NCBI GenBank assembly: GCA_025464425.1
Contig: JAODGV010000025.1
Coordinates: 1 to 6,850, forward strand
From: Methanosarcinales archaeon
Lineage (GTDB): Archaea > Halobacteriota > Syntropharchaeia > Alkanophagales > Methanospirareceae
Direction of reading: 5' to 3'
Length of the DNA stretch: 6,850 nt
Part shown: in pieces, positions 1-5,874 of the stretch
Position numbering within the stretch: position 1 is the first letter of the stretch
Layout: every line of letters starts with the position of its first letter
Made by a program: the position numbers and the translations under genes
Notes under the pieces: model-generated
The model's input: the letters and a program-made list of their open reading frames with translations, nothing else
Told to the model about the DNA's origin: nothing
Database searches by the model: none

Positions 1-1215
1 CCTGGCTTCATCTACCACACCGCTACTCGGTATCCCCAGTAGTGACTCTATGGCGTAGGAGCCACTATAACTTGACATATCAAACCTCACCATGTTCTTT
101 TCGCTTCCCGTGAGGAAGGAGCTAAGAGCCTTTCCAAGTTCGGTCTTCCCCACACCGGTAGGTCCTGCAAAAAGGAACACACCATCGGGTCTCTGTGGAT
201 TAAGATTGACCTTTGTTCTTGTCACAAAAAGTCGTCCGGCAACTTTCTTTATGACCTCTTCCTGCCCCAGCACCCTGTGATTCAAAGCCTCTTCAAGTCC
301 AAGGAGCATATTCCCCTCACCGCTCAATATTTCAGTGGGCACTCCTGTCCTCTTTGAAATTGCGTCCAGAATGTCTTCACGACTGACCTCTTCTCTATTC
401 TCATATCTACAGTTTATCGCCGCATCTTCAAGCAACTGTATCGATTTGCTCGGCTGATAGAGATTATGTATATACTTTTCACCAGTGTTAACCACGAACT
501 TCAGAATATCCTGATCAATCCGTACTTTGTAGTGCTCTTCGAATTCTGGCTTCATCTCCTTTAAAATCTCGACCGTCAATTCGAGTGAGGGTTCACGAAT
601 ATATACCGGGATCAATCTCCGGACGAGAGCTTCATCCCTCTCTATATACCTCCGATACTCTTTCAACGTCGTTGCTCCTATGAGGTGGAGGCTGCCATCG
701 GCGAGTGATTGCATGATTCGCGGTCTGCTCACCGAGAAATCCACTATCGTATGAATCTCATCCATGAATAAGATTACAGGCTTTTCCTTGCATTCCTTAA
801 GGACATTTGTAAGGTTCTTCATGTGCTCTGAGAAGTCAGAATCGAGATGTTTCACAGCCCCCCACATCCTCATAAAGCTGGTCTCGACCACTTTCCAGCC
901 GAGTAGCCATGGTGGCACTCTGTTCTCTACAATCCTCTGCGCAAGCATGTGACAGATAGCGGTCTTCCCTACGCCTGGCTCGCCTAAGATAAGCGGGTTA
1001 GCCGCTTCTCTCCTGCCAAAGATCTTTATAATCTCTTCCAGTTCTCTCTCACGGTGGTAAACCCGTTTCAGTTTCCCCTTAGCAGCCAGATAAGTTAAAT
1101 CCGTCCCTATTTTCGCTAATATTGAATCTTCAGGTAGCTTTTCCCTTGGGAACTCCATCCTCTCCTCTATCGAACTGTCCAGTTCATACGATTCCTTTAA
1201 TATCCGGTAATCCAT
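1..1215 (-). CDS. Clp/Hsp100-type two-domain AAA+ ATPase (ClpA/ClpB-like), C-terminal part outside window
   Basis: Partial gene; 405 codons are visible, reading from ATG at 1215 to the window edge without a stop. Seen: first AAA domain with Walker A GEPGVGKT (78-85), Walker B ILFMDE (148-153), sensor-1 region GATT (180-183) and arginine-finger segment RDEALVRR (193-200). A second AAA domain starts near 306 (HRVLGQEEV) and has Walker A GPTGVGKT (351-358). Clp/Hsp100 proteins are ATP-driven unfoldases acting in the cytoplasm, either as chaperones or feeding a protease. Only about 77 residues precede the first Walker A, too few for the double Clp N-domain, and D1 passes into D2 without the coiled-coil middle domain of ClpB, so the layout is closer to ClpA. 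Both substrate-gripping pore loops look altered: KYRG of D1 is replaced around 119-128 and GYVG of D2 around 396-402 (see findings). The start is supported by an AGGTGG ribosome site 9 nt upstream and an in-frame TGA shortly before it. Family is certain; substrate, partner protease and subfamily are unknown. Confidence 0.9.
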   Translation of the reverse strand, partial: MDYRILKESYELDSSIEERMEFPREKLPEDSILAKIGTDLTYLAAKGKLKRVYHRERELEEIIKIFGRREAANPLILGEPGVGKTAICHMLAQRIVENRVPPWLLGWKVVETSFMRMWGAVKHLDSDFSEHMKNLTNVLKECKEKPVILFMDEIHTIVDFSVSRPRIMQSLADGSLHLIGATTLKEYRRYIERDEALVRRLIPVYIREPSLELTVEILKEMKPEFEEHYKVRIDQDILKFVVNTGEKYIHNLYQPSKSIQLLEDAAINCRYENREEVSREDILDAISKRTGVPTEILSGEGNMLLGLEEALNHRVLGQEEVIKKVAGRLFVTRTKVNLNPQRPDGVFLFAGPTGVGKTELGKALSSFLTGSEKNMVRFDMSSYSGSYAIESLLGIPSSGVVDEAR

Positions 1216-1224
1216 CGGGATACA

Positions 1225-1230
1225 CCACCT
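1225..1230 (-). promoter_or_regulatory. Shine-Dalgarno site of the Clp-like gene
   Basis: On the minus strand AGGTGG lies 9 nt before the ATG at 1215. It matches the archaeal anti-SD consensus (GGAGGTGA-like). It decides the start: the frame upstream is closed by TGA at 1240-1242 and contains no other ATG. Confidence 0.6.
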
Positions 1231-1299
1231 AAGGGAAGGTCAACGTGTTATGCTGACACGGGATGCAATGAGGACCCAATCTTATTCCATATGATTTAC

Positions 1300-1343
1300 G
1301 TATCTGATGGTATATTTAAGTATGTATCTGATGGTATATTTAA
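1300..1343. repeat. Tandem 20-bp direct repeat with TATA-like core
   Basis: The 20-mer gtatctgatggtatatttaa occurs at 1300-1319 and again, identically, at 1324-1343, a period of 24 bp. Each copy carries an AT-rich core that reads TTAAATATA on the minus strand, resembling an archaeal TATA box. The copies lie 85-128 bp upstream of the Clp-like start and about 150-190 bp upstream of adkA. Likely readings are duplicated promoters or operators of the Clp-like gene; no binding protein can be named. Confidence 0.75.
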
Positions 1344-1344
1344 C

Positions 1345-1372
1345 TCTGCCTCTATAAAAAGATAGAGGCGGA
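1345..1372. promoter_or_regulatory. Inverted repeat / hairpin in divergent intergenic region
   Basis: Arms tctgcctctat (1345-1355) and atagaggcgga (1362-1372) pair over 11 bp with one U-G wobble, around a 6-nt loop aaaaag. The inner 8 bp (gcctctat / atagaggc) are perfectly complementary. It begins 2 bp after the second direct repeat. Both flanking genes are transcribed away from this point, so it is not a terminator for either; an operator or an RNA leader element is more likely. The arm-loop junction also reads TATAAAAAG, a possible plus-strand TATA box. Confidence 0.6.
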
Positions 1373-1420
1373 AGAAGATAAAATATCTACCACATGCTGG
1401 AGAAGGAAGGGTTATTAAAT

Positions 1421-1430
1421 GTTAAATAAA
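1421..1430 (+). promoter_or_regulatory. Possible TATA box of adkA
   Basis: The AT-rich element gttaaataaa lies about 60 bp before the adkA ATG. A start of transcription some 25 bp downstream (about 1451) would give a leader of about 40 nt containing AGGTG at 1470-1474. The whole region is AT-rich, so several other positions could serve; this is one plausible choice. Confidence 0.3.
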
Positions 1431-1489
1431 ATGAGAGAATAAGAATAGTATTGAGGATGGACTTAACATAGGTGTGCGTAAGATAAATA

Positions 1490-2065
1490 ATGGTAAAAAT
1501 GACACTGGTGGTCGTGACCGGGATGCCCGGTTCCGGGTCTTCTACGGTAATAAAGGAGGCTTTACGCCTGAAGGCTGAGCGTGGTTACAGTGTGCGGAAC
1601 TACGGTGATATAATGTATGAGGCAGCGCTTGAGGAGGGTATTGTCCGTACGCGGGATGAATTGCGGAGACTACCGGTGACTAAACAGCGGGAGATACAGA
1701 TGCATGCGTGTGATAAAATAGCAGAATGGCGAAGAAAGATCGGCAACATCATCATTGATACCCATTGCACGATAAAGACGCCGGAAGGTTATCTCCCCGG
1801 ACTGCCCGAAGAAGTGTTAAGGAAACTGAAACCCGACCTGCTTGTGCTTGTAGAGGCGAACCCGGAGGAGATACTGGAACGGAGACGAAAGGACAGGACA
1901 CGAGACCGAGATGTTGAGGCGTTGAGTGAGATAGAAGAGCACCAGTTCATGAACCGTGCGATGTCAACTATTTATTCATGCCTGACCGGCGCGGCGGTTA
2001 AGATAATAAAGAACCATAACGGCAGATTAAAGGCAGCAGCAGAGGAGTTCGCAAGTTTGCTCTGA
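1490..2065 (+). CDS. adkA: Archaeal adenylate kinase (AdkA family)
   Basis: A 191-residue protein matching the archaeal adenylate kinase family, which interconverts ATP + AMP and two ADP in the cytoplasm and is unrelated in detail to bacterial Adk. Seen: nucleotide-binding loop GMPGSGSST (11-19), AMP/lid-region motif DTHCTIKTPEGYLPGLP (90-106), an Arg-rich lid RRRKDRTRDRD (131-141), EEHQFMNRA (149-157) and the C-terminal LTGAAVKII (165-173). The P-loop lacks the usual Lys before Ser/Thr; methanogen AdkA proteins also have a Lys-less GVPGVGGTT-type loop, so this is family-typical. Length agrees with the family (about 190). ATG at 1490 is chosen because the hydrophobic first strand starts directly after it; ATG at 1499 (Met4) is an alternative, and a GTG at 1472 is followed by a stop. 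An AGGTG lies 15 nt upstream, rather far. The gene converges with the SAM synthetase gene, 8 bp between stop codons. Confidence 0.95.
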   Translation: MVKMTLVVVTGMPGSGSSTVIKEALRLKAERGYSVRNYGDIMYEAALEEGIVRTRDELRRLPVTKQREIQMHACDKIAEWRRKIGNIIIDTHCTIKTPEGYLPGLPEEVLRKLKPDLLVLVEANPEEILERRRKDRTRDRDVEALSEIEEHQFMNRAMSTIYSCLTGAAVKIIKNHNGRLKAAAEEFASLL

Positions 2066-2073
2066 GTCTGGAT

Positions 2074-3300
2074 TCAAAATGTCCTCAATTCCCCACGGAC
2101 TGCACGCTCCGTTATCTCCTGTATGTTCGATAGCCACTCGTCCATTATTCGTACGGCTTTGTGCTCGATTGTTGCCGTCATTTCTGTACTTTCTGGTATT
2201 ATCTCCGCTATTGCTACTCTCGGATCGTCTATTCTCCTGCCTATCTCGGACAGGAGCTTGATATAAACCTCCTGTACACCGTCCACAGTAGCTACTATCT
2301 CATTTGCAATCTCAATAGCGAGCAGGTTGTAGACTTTACCGGTATGGTTAACCGGGTTTTTACCCGCGGCACCTTCCATGCTCATCGGTCTGCCCGGTGT
2401 GATGAGCCCGTTACATCGGTTACCGCGACCGGCAGCGCCGTCATCCCCCATCTCCGCTGACGTCCCGGTCACCGTGATATAGACAGTCTCAGCAGTATCG
2501 GCTCGGTTCACGTGCGTTGTTACTGTTCTTTCGGTATATTTTAAGGCAACATCGGTAACAAACTGCTTCAAACCCTCCTTTATCGCATCATAGTGGTCAT
2601 GATCATCCACGTATCTGGAGATGAGCGCATCACCCACTGTCAGTGTTATACTGTCCTTTTCTCGAAGTGCCATCACTTTCATATCCTCTCCTATCGCATT
2701 CTCTCTATGCCGATAATCTGACATCACCATGCCCTCCACACTGGATGCTATCGTCTCCACCTCGGATAATGGCGCATGCGCTACGCCAAATGAAGTATCA
2801 TTTGCTACCGGTATCTCCCGGTCTTTACCTTTAAAGACCATCAGCAGATCCGAAGAGCCTTTGCCCAATCGGCTCTCTATCACAACATGCCGATCCACAT
2901 CGAGATTCCGCACGGTCCTCTTAAGATACTCACGCGCCGCATGCAGCGCAATCACATCCACCGGTATCTCCTCACCCTCAAATTCGCGTGTCGCTCGACC
3001 ACCGAGGAGGATATATATCGGTGAGATGACCTCACCGCCACCGTACTCAGGATCTGACATGCCTGCTACGAGCTGAACCTTATCGGTGTTGTGATGCAGG
3101 ATCATGCCGAATTTGTCTGTATATTCCTTACATAGCGCTACACTGACCGCATCGGCAATGCCATCGCACAAACTGTCCGGATGCCCCAGCCCTTTCCGCT
3201 CCACCATCTCCACTTCCTGATGCTCCACCGGCAACCGGTGCATGAATTCAACTCTTATATTCCGCTTCAATTCCATCTTGTTCATATCCCCTATCGCCAT
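2074..3300 (-). CDS. mat: Archaeal-type S-adenosylmethionine synthetase (methionine adenosyltransferase)
   Basis: A 408-residue enzyme that makes S-adenosylmethionine from ATP and methionine, the methyl donor and the cofactor of radical SAM enzymes. It belongs to the archaeal class, which is very divergent from bacterial MetK. Seen and characteristic of that class: VERKGLGHPDSLCDGIAD (33-50), the LHHNTDKVQLVAG stretch after it, SPIYILLGGRAT, PVANDTSFGVAHAPLS, then GTSAEMGDDGAAGRGNR, GLITPGRPMSME and GKNPVNHTGK. Length agrees with the family (about 400). The N-terminus is uncertain: Met1, Met6 (3283-3285) and Met9 (3274-3276) are all in frame. Alignment from memory with methanogen homologues, which begin near the RNI of KRNIRV, favours Met6 or Met9, and an AT-rich TATA-like element immediately precedes Met1. 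An AGGGGAT lies before Met9. It is divergent from the winged-helix gene and convergent with adkA. Confidence 0.96.
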   Translation of the reverse strand: MAIGDMNKMELKRNIRVEFMHRLPVEHQEVEMVERKGLGHPDSLCDGIADAVSVALCKEYTDKFGMILHHNTDKVQLVAGMSDPEYGGGEVISPIYILLGGRATREFEGEEIPVDVIALHAAREYLKRTVRNLDVDRHVVIESRLGKGSSDLLMVFKGKDREIPVANDTSFGVAHAPLSEVETIASSVEGMVMSDYRHRENAIGEDMKVMALREKDSITLTVGDALISRYVDDHDHYDAIKEGLKQFVTDVALKYTERTVTTHVNRADTAETVYITVTGTSAEMGDDGAAGRGNRCNGLITPGRPMSMEGAAGKNPVNHTGKVYNLLAIEIANEIVATVDGVQEVYIKLLSEIGRRIDDPRVAIAEIIPESTEMTATIEHKAVRIMDEWLSNIQEITERAVRGELRTF

Positions 3301-3342
3301 TACTCTTTAAATAAGATTCCGGTATTCTTTATGATGCTCATG

Positions 3343-3362
3343 AAATGTAATGTAATGAAATA
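3343..3362. repeat. Short tandem pentamer tract between mat and the winged-helix gene
   Basis: Four consecutive pentamers aaatg, taatg, taatg, aaata sit in the 106-bp divergent region, just upstream of the winged-helix promoter. Such a tract could be an operator, but it is short and simple and may be only AT-rich intergenic sequence. Confidence 0.35.
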
Positions 3363-3370
3363 AAAAAACC

Positions 3371-3384
3371 GAAAAATATAAAAG
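3371..3384 (+). promoter_or_regulatory. BRE/TATA promoter of the winged-helix gene
   Basis: The stretch gaaaaatataaaag combines a purine/A-rich BRE-like part with a TATA core centred near 3379. The start codon at 3407 is about 28 bp from that centre, the distance expected for an archaeal leaderless or nearly leaderless transcript. The TATA core also reads acceptably on the minus strand, but the flanking sequence there is a poorer BRE. Confidence 0.55.
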
Positions 3385-3406
3385 TGATGTATACAAAGAG
3401 TGGTAT

Positions 3407-3721
3407 GTGGCGATGAAGGAGGATGAACTGATAAAGGATATCCATGTACTTATGCACCCGTTAAGGTTCAGAATAGTGCAGTTACTGGCAGGTGGGCAGA
3501 TGCACATAAACGAGATAAGCAATGCGCTTGGCGAGGAGAGGCGGCTTATATCCTATCATTTACTCACCCTGGAGGAGCACGGGTTTCTGGATAGCCGATA
3601 TGAGATCTCCAGGCTACCCCGGTCAAAGGGTAAGGCGCTACGGAAATATCGGATCACAAATAAGGTGGAGGAGGTGATTTCGGAATTCAAAGCGAGATTT
3701 ATATTGACTCAACCTGGATAG
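3407..3721 (+). CDS. Small winged helix-turn-helix transcriptional regulator
   Basis: A 104-residue ArsR/MarR-like winged-helix protein. Seen: helix 1 (IHVLMHPLRFRIVQLLAGG, 12-30), a helix-turn-helix (HINEISNALGEERRLISYHLLTLEEHGFL, about 33-61) where RRLISYHLLTLEEHG is the recognition helix, and a basic wing (RLPRSKGKALRKYRIT, 69-84). There is no extra ligand or metal domain: Cys is absent, so a metal-sensing thiolate site of the classic ArsR kind is excluded. Such proteins bind operator DNA as dimers. The start is GTG at 3407; an in-frame ATG at 3413 (Met3) is an equally possible start, and the promoter spacing permits both. The gene is divergent from mat, 106 bp between start codons, which makes mat or the gene itself the likely target, by position only. 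Exact subfamily is not recognised. Confidence 0.85.
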   Translation: MAMKEDELIKDIHVLMHPLRFRIVQLLAGGQMHINEISNALGEERRLISYHLLTLEEHGFLDSRYEISRLPRSKGKALRKYRITNKVEEVISEFKARFILTQPG

Positions 3722-3779
3722 TTGTTTTATCTTTGACTTCGTTATTGCACAAATAGAAAGTCTTATCAATTATGATGAC

Positions 3780-3792
3780 AAATATATATTTA
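3780..3792 (+). promoter_or_regulatory. TATA-like element unusually close to the TFB start codon
   Basis: The AT-rich stretch aaatatatattta ends 5 bp before the ATG at 3798. If used as a TATA box, transcription would begin near 3811, inside the gene. The true promoter may therefore lie further upstream (for instance around tcttatcaatta at 3761-3772), with this element playing another role or none. Confidence 0.3.
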
Positions 3793-3797
3793 GAAAT

Positions 3798-4703
3798 ATG
3801 GAAGAAAGGATAAGAAAGTGCCCGGAATGTGGATCCAAGAATCTGATAACAGACCCGCAGCACGCGGAGGTGTACTGCGGTGATTGCGGGATTGTGATAG
3901 CGGAGAATCTCGTGGACCTCGGACCTGAGTGGCGTTCATACGATGATGAGCAAGCTGCGAGGCGGATAAGGACAGGACCACCTATGAGCTATCGCATTCA
4001 CAACAAAGGCTTGAGTACTCCTCTACCTGAATCACTCACTCGTACGAAGAGATTACGCGGGATAATAAGTATGGATAGCAGTGAGAAGATCCTTTCGTTT
4101 GCGCTCGGTGAGATAGACAGGATGGCAAGTGCTCTTAAATTGCCGACCGAGATCCGTGAGGCAACTTCTGTGTTATATCGCCAGGCAGCGAAGCAGAATT
4201 TGATAAAAGGGCGCAGTATTGAGGAACTGGTATCCGCCATGTTATATATAGCATGTAGGCAGTATGGAGTACCTCGCACTCTTAAGGAGATCACTCAGGT
4301 ATCACGAATGCCATTACGGAAGATAAGACGGGCTTATATATTCCTCGTGCGTAAGCTCGGTATCAAACTCGCACCTGCGGAGCCCGCGCAGTATGTGCCC
4401 AGATTCTGCTCCGAACTGGGGTTGAGCGATGCGATACGCGAGCGGGCGGTAGAGATACTGAAGAGCGATGAAGGTACTGGTGCAGCAAAAGGCTGGGGTC
4501 CCACCGGTACCGCAGCCGCTGCTATATACTTCGCAGCTAACCTGAGTGGTGTCTCTATCTCGGAGAAGGATATAGCGCGGGTTGCAGGTACAACCCCCAT
4601 TACTATCCGGAACAGATATAAGGAGTTACAGGAGAAGTTGAAGCTGAATAGTGATTTCTTATCGCATCTAAACCAGAAAGGCGGCGTTTATTCCGTTACA
4701 TGA
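3798..4703 (+). CDS. tfb: Transcription initiation factor B (TFB/TFIIB homologue)
   Basis: A 301-residue TFB, the archaeal TFIIB equivalent that joins TBP at the TATA box, contacts the BRE and recruits RNA polymerase. Seen in order: zinc ribbon with Cys8, Cys11, Cys27 and Cys30; B-reader motif GPEWRSYDDEQ (42-52) and HNKGLST (68-74); first cyclin repeat from about 93 (ILSFALGEIDRMASALKLP, then GRSIEELVSAMLYIACRQYG, 138-157); second repeat with GPTGTAAAAIYFAANLSG (234-251) and helix-turn-helix VAGTTPITIRNRYKEL (262-277). The segment between KGLST and the first cyclin helix is about 15 residues shorter than in typical archaeal TFBs, and the recognition motif has TTPIT where VTEVT is usual. It is therefore probably functional but divergent, possibly a paralogue. 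The start is fixed because no other start codon lies before the zinc ribbon; there is no Shine-Dalgarno site. It lies 76 bp after the winged-helix gene and 19 bp before the GH57 gene. Confidence 0.95.
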   Translation: MEERIRKCPECGSKNLITDPQHAEVYCGDCGIVIAENLVDLGPEWRSYDDEQAARRIRTGPPMSYRIHNKGLSTPLPESLTRTKRLRGIISMDSSEKILSFALGEIDRMASALKLPTEIREATSVLYRQAAKQNLIKGRSIEELVSAMLYIACRQYGVPRTLKEITQVSRMPLRKIRRAYIFLVRKLGIKLAPAEPAQYVPRFCSELGLSDAIRERAVEILKSDEGTGAAKGWGPTGTAAAAIYFAANLSGVSISEKDIARVAGTTPITIRNRYKELQEKLKLNSDFLSHLNQKGGVYSVT

Positions 4704-4722
4704 TATGATATAATATGAAAAT

Positions 4723-5874
4723 ATGAAAAACCATGTATATCACGCTCTTGGTTTGCACATGCATCAACCGCCTGGAAATATAGATTTGCTGTTGAAGACA
4801 AACGAATGGGAAGCGAAACAGATAATACTGTGTTATGAACGCCCTTTGAGATATGCAACGCGGTATAAAGATGTGGCGAAGCTTCACATGGACTTCTCCG
4901 GTATATTACTGGAGCAGCTCTGTGACACACATATAATAGAGAGTTTCTCAGATGTCGTGGATCTGTCGAGGCTGATGCGTGAGTATCCAGCAGCGGGAAA
5001 TATTGAATTCCTCGGTATGGGCTATTATCACCCACTGTTCCCGCTTATACCGATGGAGGACTGGAGACCACAGATAGAGCGGTGGAAGGAGCGAGCCAAA
5101 AAGCTTGGTATGAATGCCATCGGATTCTGGCCACCTGAGATGGGGTTCTGCATGGAGATGATACCCGTGCTGAAGGCTACGGGCTTCAAATATGTCGTTG
5201 TTGACAGCGTACACGTGAAGCCGAAAGAAGGGGGTATGCGAGCTGAGGATATAAAGTACAGACCGCATATCGCGGAATACGATTCCGCTGAGATAGTGAT
5301 AATACCGCGTGATCGAGATATAAGCAATGCGCAGGAGAGCGGGCTTGACCCGAACTGGTTTGAGCGTGAAGTTATGCATAAGACAGCGAAATGCGAGGGG
5401 AATTGTCTTGTGACGACATGGTCAGATGGCGAGAATGGTGGTTGGTTCAGGCAGATGCACGAAGAATCAGGCTTCTGGGGGCATTTCTTCGCTCCTTATA
5501 TGGAACGGGTGAGGAAAGGCGATGAAGCTATCACGCCGATAAAGATAAGCGAGTATATAGAAGAGAATCCGCCTGAAACTTACGTTGAGGTACGAACCGG
5601 TGCGTGGAATGTAGCAGATACAAGTGGATATGACTTCTCGCAATGGGAGGGTACAGCCAGGCAAAAAGCGGGTATAGAGGAACTATGGGCGACAAGCAGG
5701 GCGTATCATAAGCTCGGTAAGAGGATACCCGAGATAGAGGAGCACATACTGCGGGCTGAGACGAGCTGCAACCTCTTCTGGGGCGATGCATGGGTGCATC
5801 GTATCTACGAGGACACGAAGATCGCAAAGGAACTCATACGCAAACTGACCGGGAATAAATGGGAAGATGCATAA
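4723..5874 (+). CDS. Glycoside hydrolase family 57 protein
   Basis: A 383-residue GH57-type protein; the family includes alpha-amylases, 4-alpha-glucanotransferases, branching enzymes and amylopullulanases acting on alpha-glucans by a retaining mechanism. Seen: motif 1 LHMHQPP (11-17), motif 2 region GNIEFLGMGYYHPLFPLI (92-109), motif 3 GFWPPEMGF (134-142) with Glu139 as expected nucleophile, and motif 4 TTWSDGENGG (231-240) with Asp235 as expected acid/base. The C-terminal part has ETSCNLFWGDAWVH (346-359). Both catalytic residues are present, so activity is likely; the substrate cannot be read from sequence, although storage or structural alpha-glucan is the default guess. No signal peptide or membrane segment, so it is cytoplasmic. 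It is compact for the family, essentially the catalytic barrel with a short helical tail. The start is 19 bp after the TFB stop, with no clear Shine-Dalgarno site; its 3' end overlaps the next gene by 16 nt, which suggests co-transcription. Confidence 0.93.
   Translation: MKNHVYHALGLHMHQPPGNIDLLLKTNEWEAKQIILCYERPLRYATRYKDVAKLHMDFSGILLEQLCDTHIIESFSDVVDLSRLMREYPAAGNIEFLGMGYYHPLFPLIPMEDWRPQIERWKERAKKLGMNAIGFWPPEMGFCMEMIPVLKATGFKYVVVDSVHVKPKEGGMRAEDIKYRPHIAEYDSAEIVIIPRDRDISNAQESGLDPNWFEREVMHKTAKCEGNCLVTTWSDGENGGWFRQMHEESGFWGHFFAPYMERVRKGDEAITPIKISEYIEENPPETYVEVRTGAWNVADTSGYDFSQWEGTARQKAGIEELWATSRAYHKLGKRIPEIEEHILRAETSCNLFWGDAWVHRIYEDTKIAKELIRKLTGNKWEDA

Noticed and set aside
92..952. Two plus-strand 62-codon open frames in the first kilobase
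   Set aside because: They lie antisense to the Clp-like ATPase whose Walker motifs prove the minus-strand frame.
1520..1548. P-loop of the adenylate kinase lacking the canonical Lys
   Set aside because: Euryarchaeal AdkA proteins are known to carry Lys-less P-loops of this type, so it is not a defect or novelty.
2079..3363. Several plus-strand open frames of 60-115 codons across the SAM synthetase gene
   Set aside because: They are shadows of the strongly conserved minus-strand gene; their translations show no domain and no upstream signals.
3722..3740. T-rich stretch after the winged-helix stop as a terminator
   Set aside because: Runs of T are at most four long and there is no hairpin; too weak to call.
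5784..5801. Perfect 7-bp inverted repeat (cgatgca / tgcatcg) with a 4-nt loop inside the GH57 gene
   Set aside because: It encodes the conserved-looking GDAWVHR stretch, so the symmetry is most simply a codon coincidence; no independent sign of a regulatory role.
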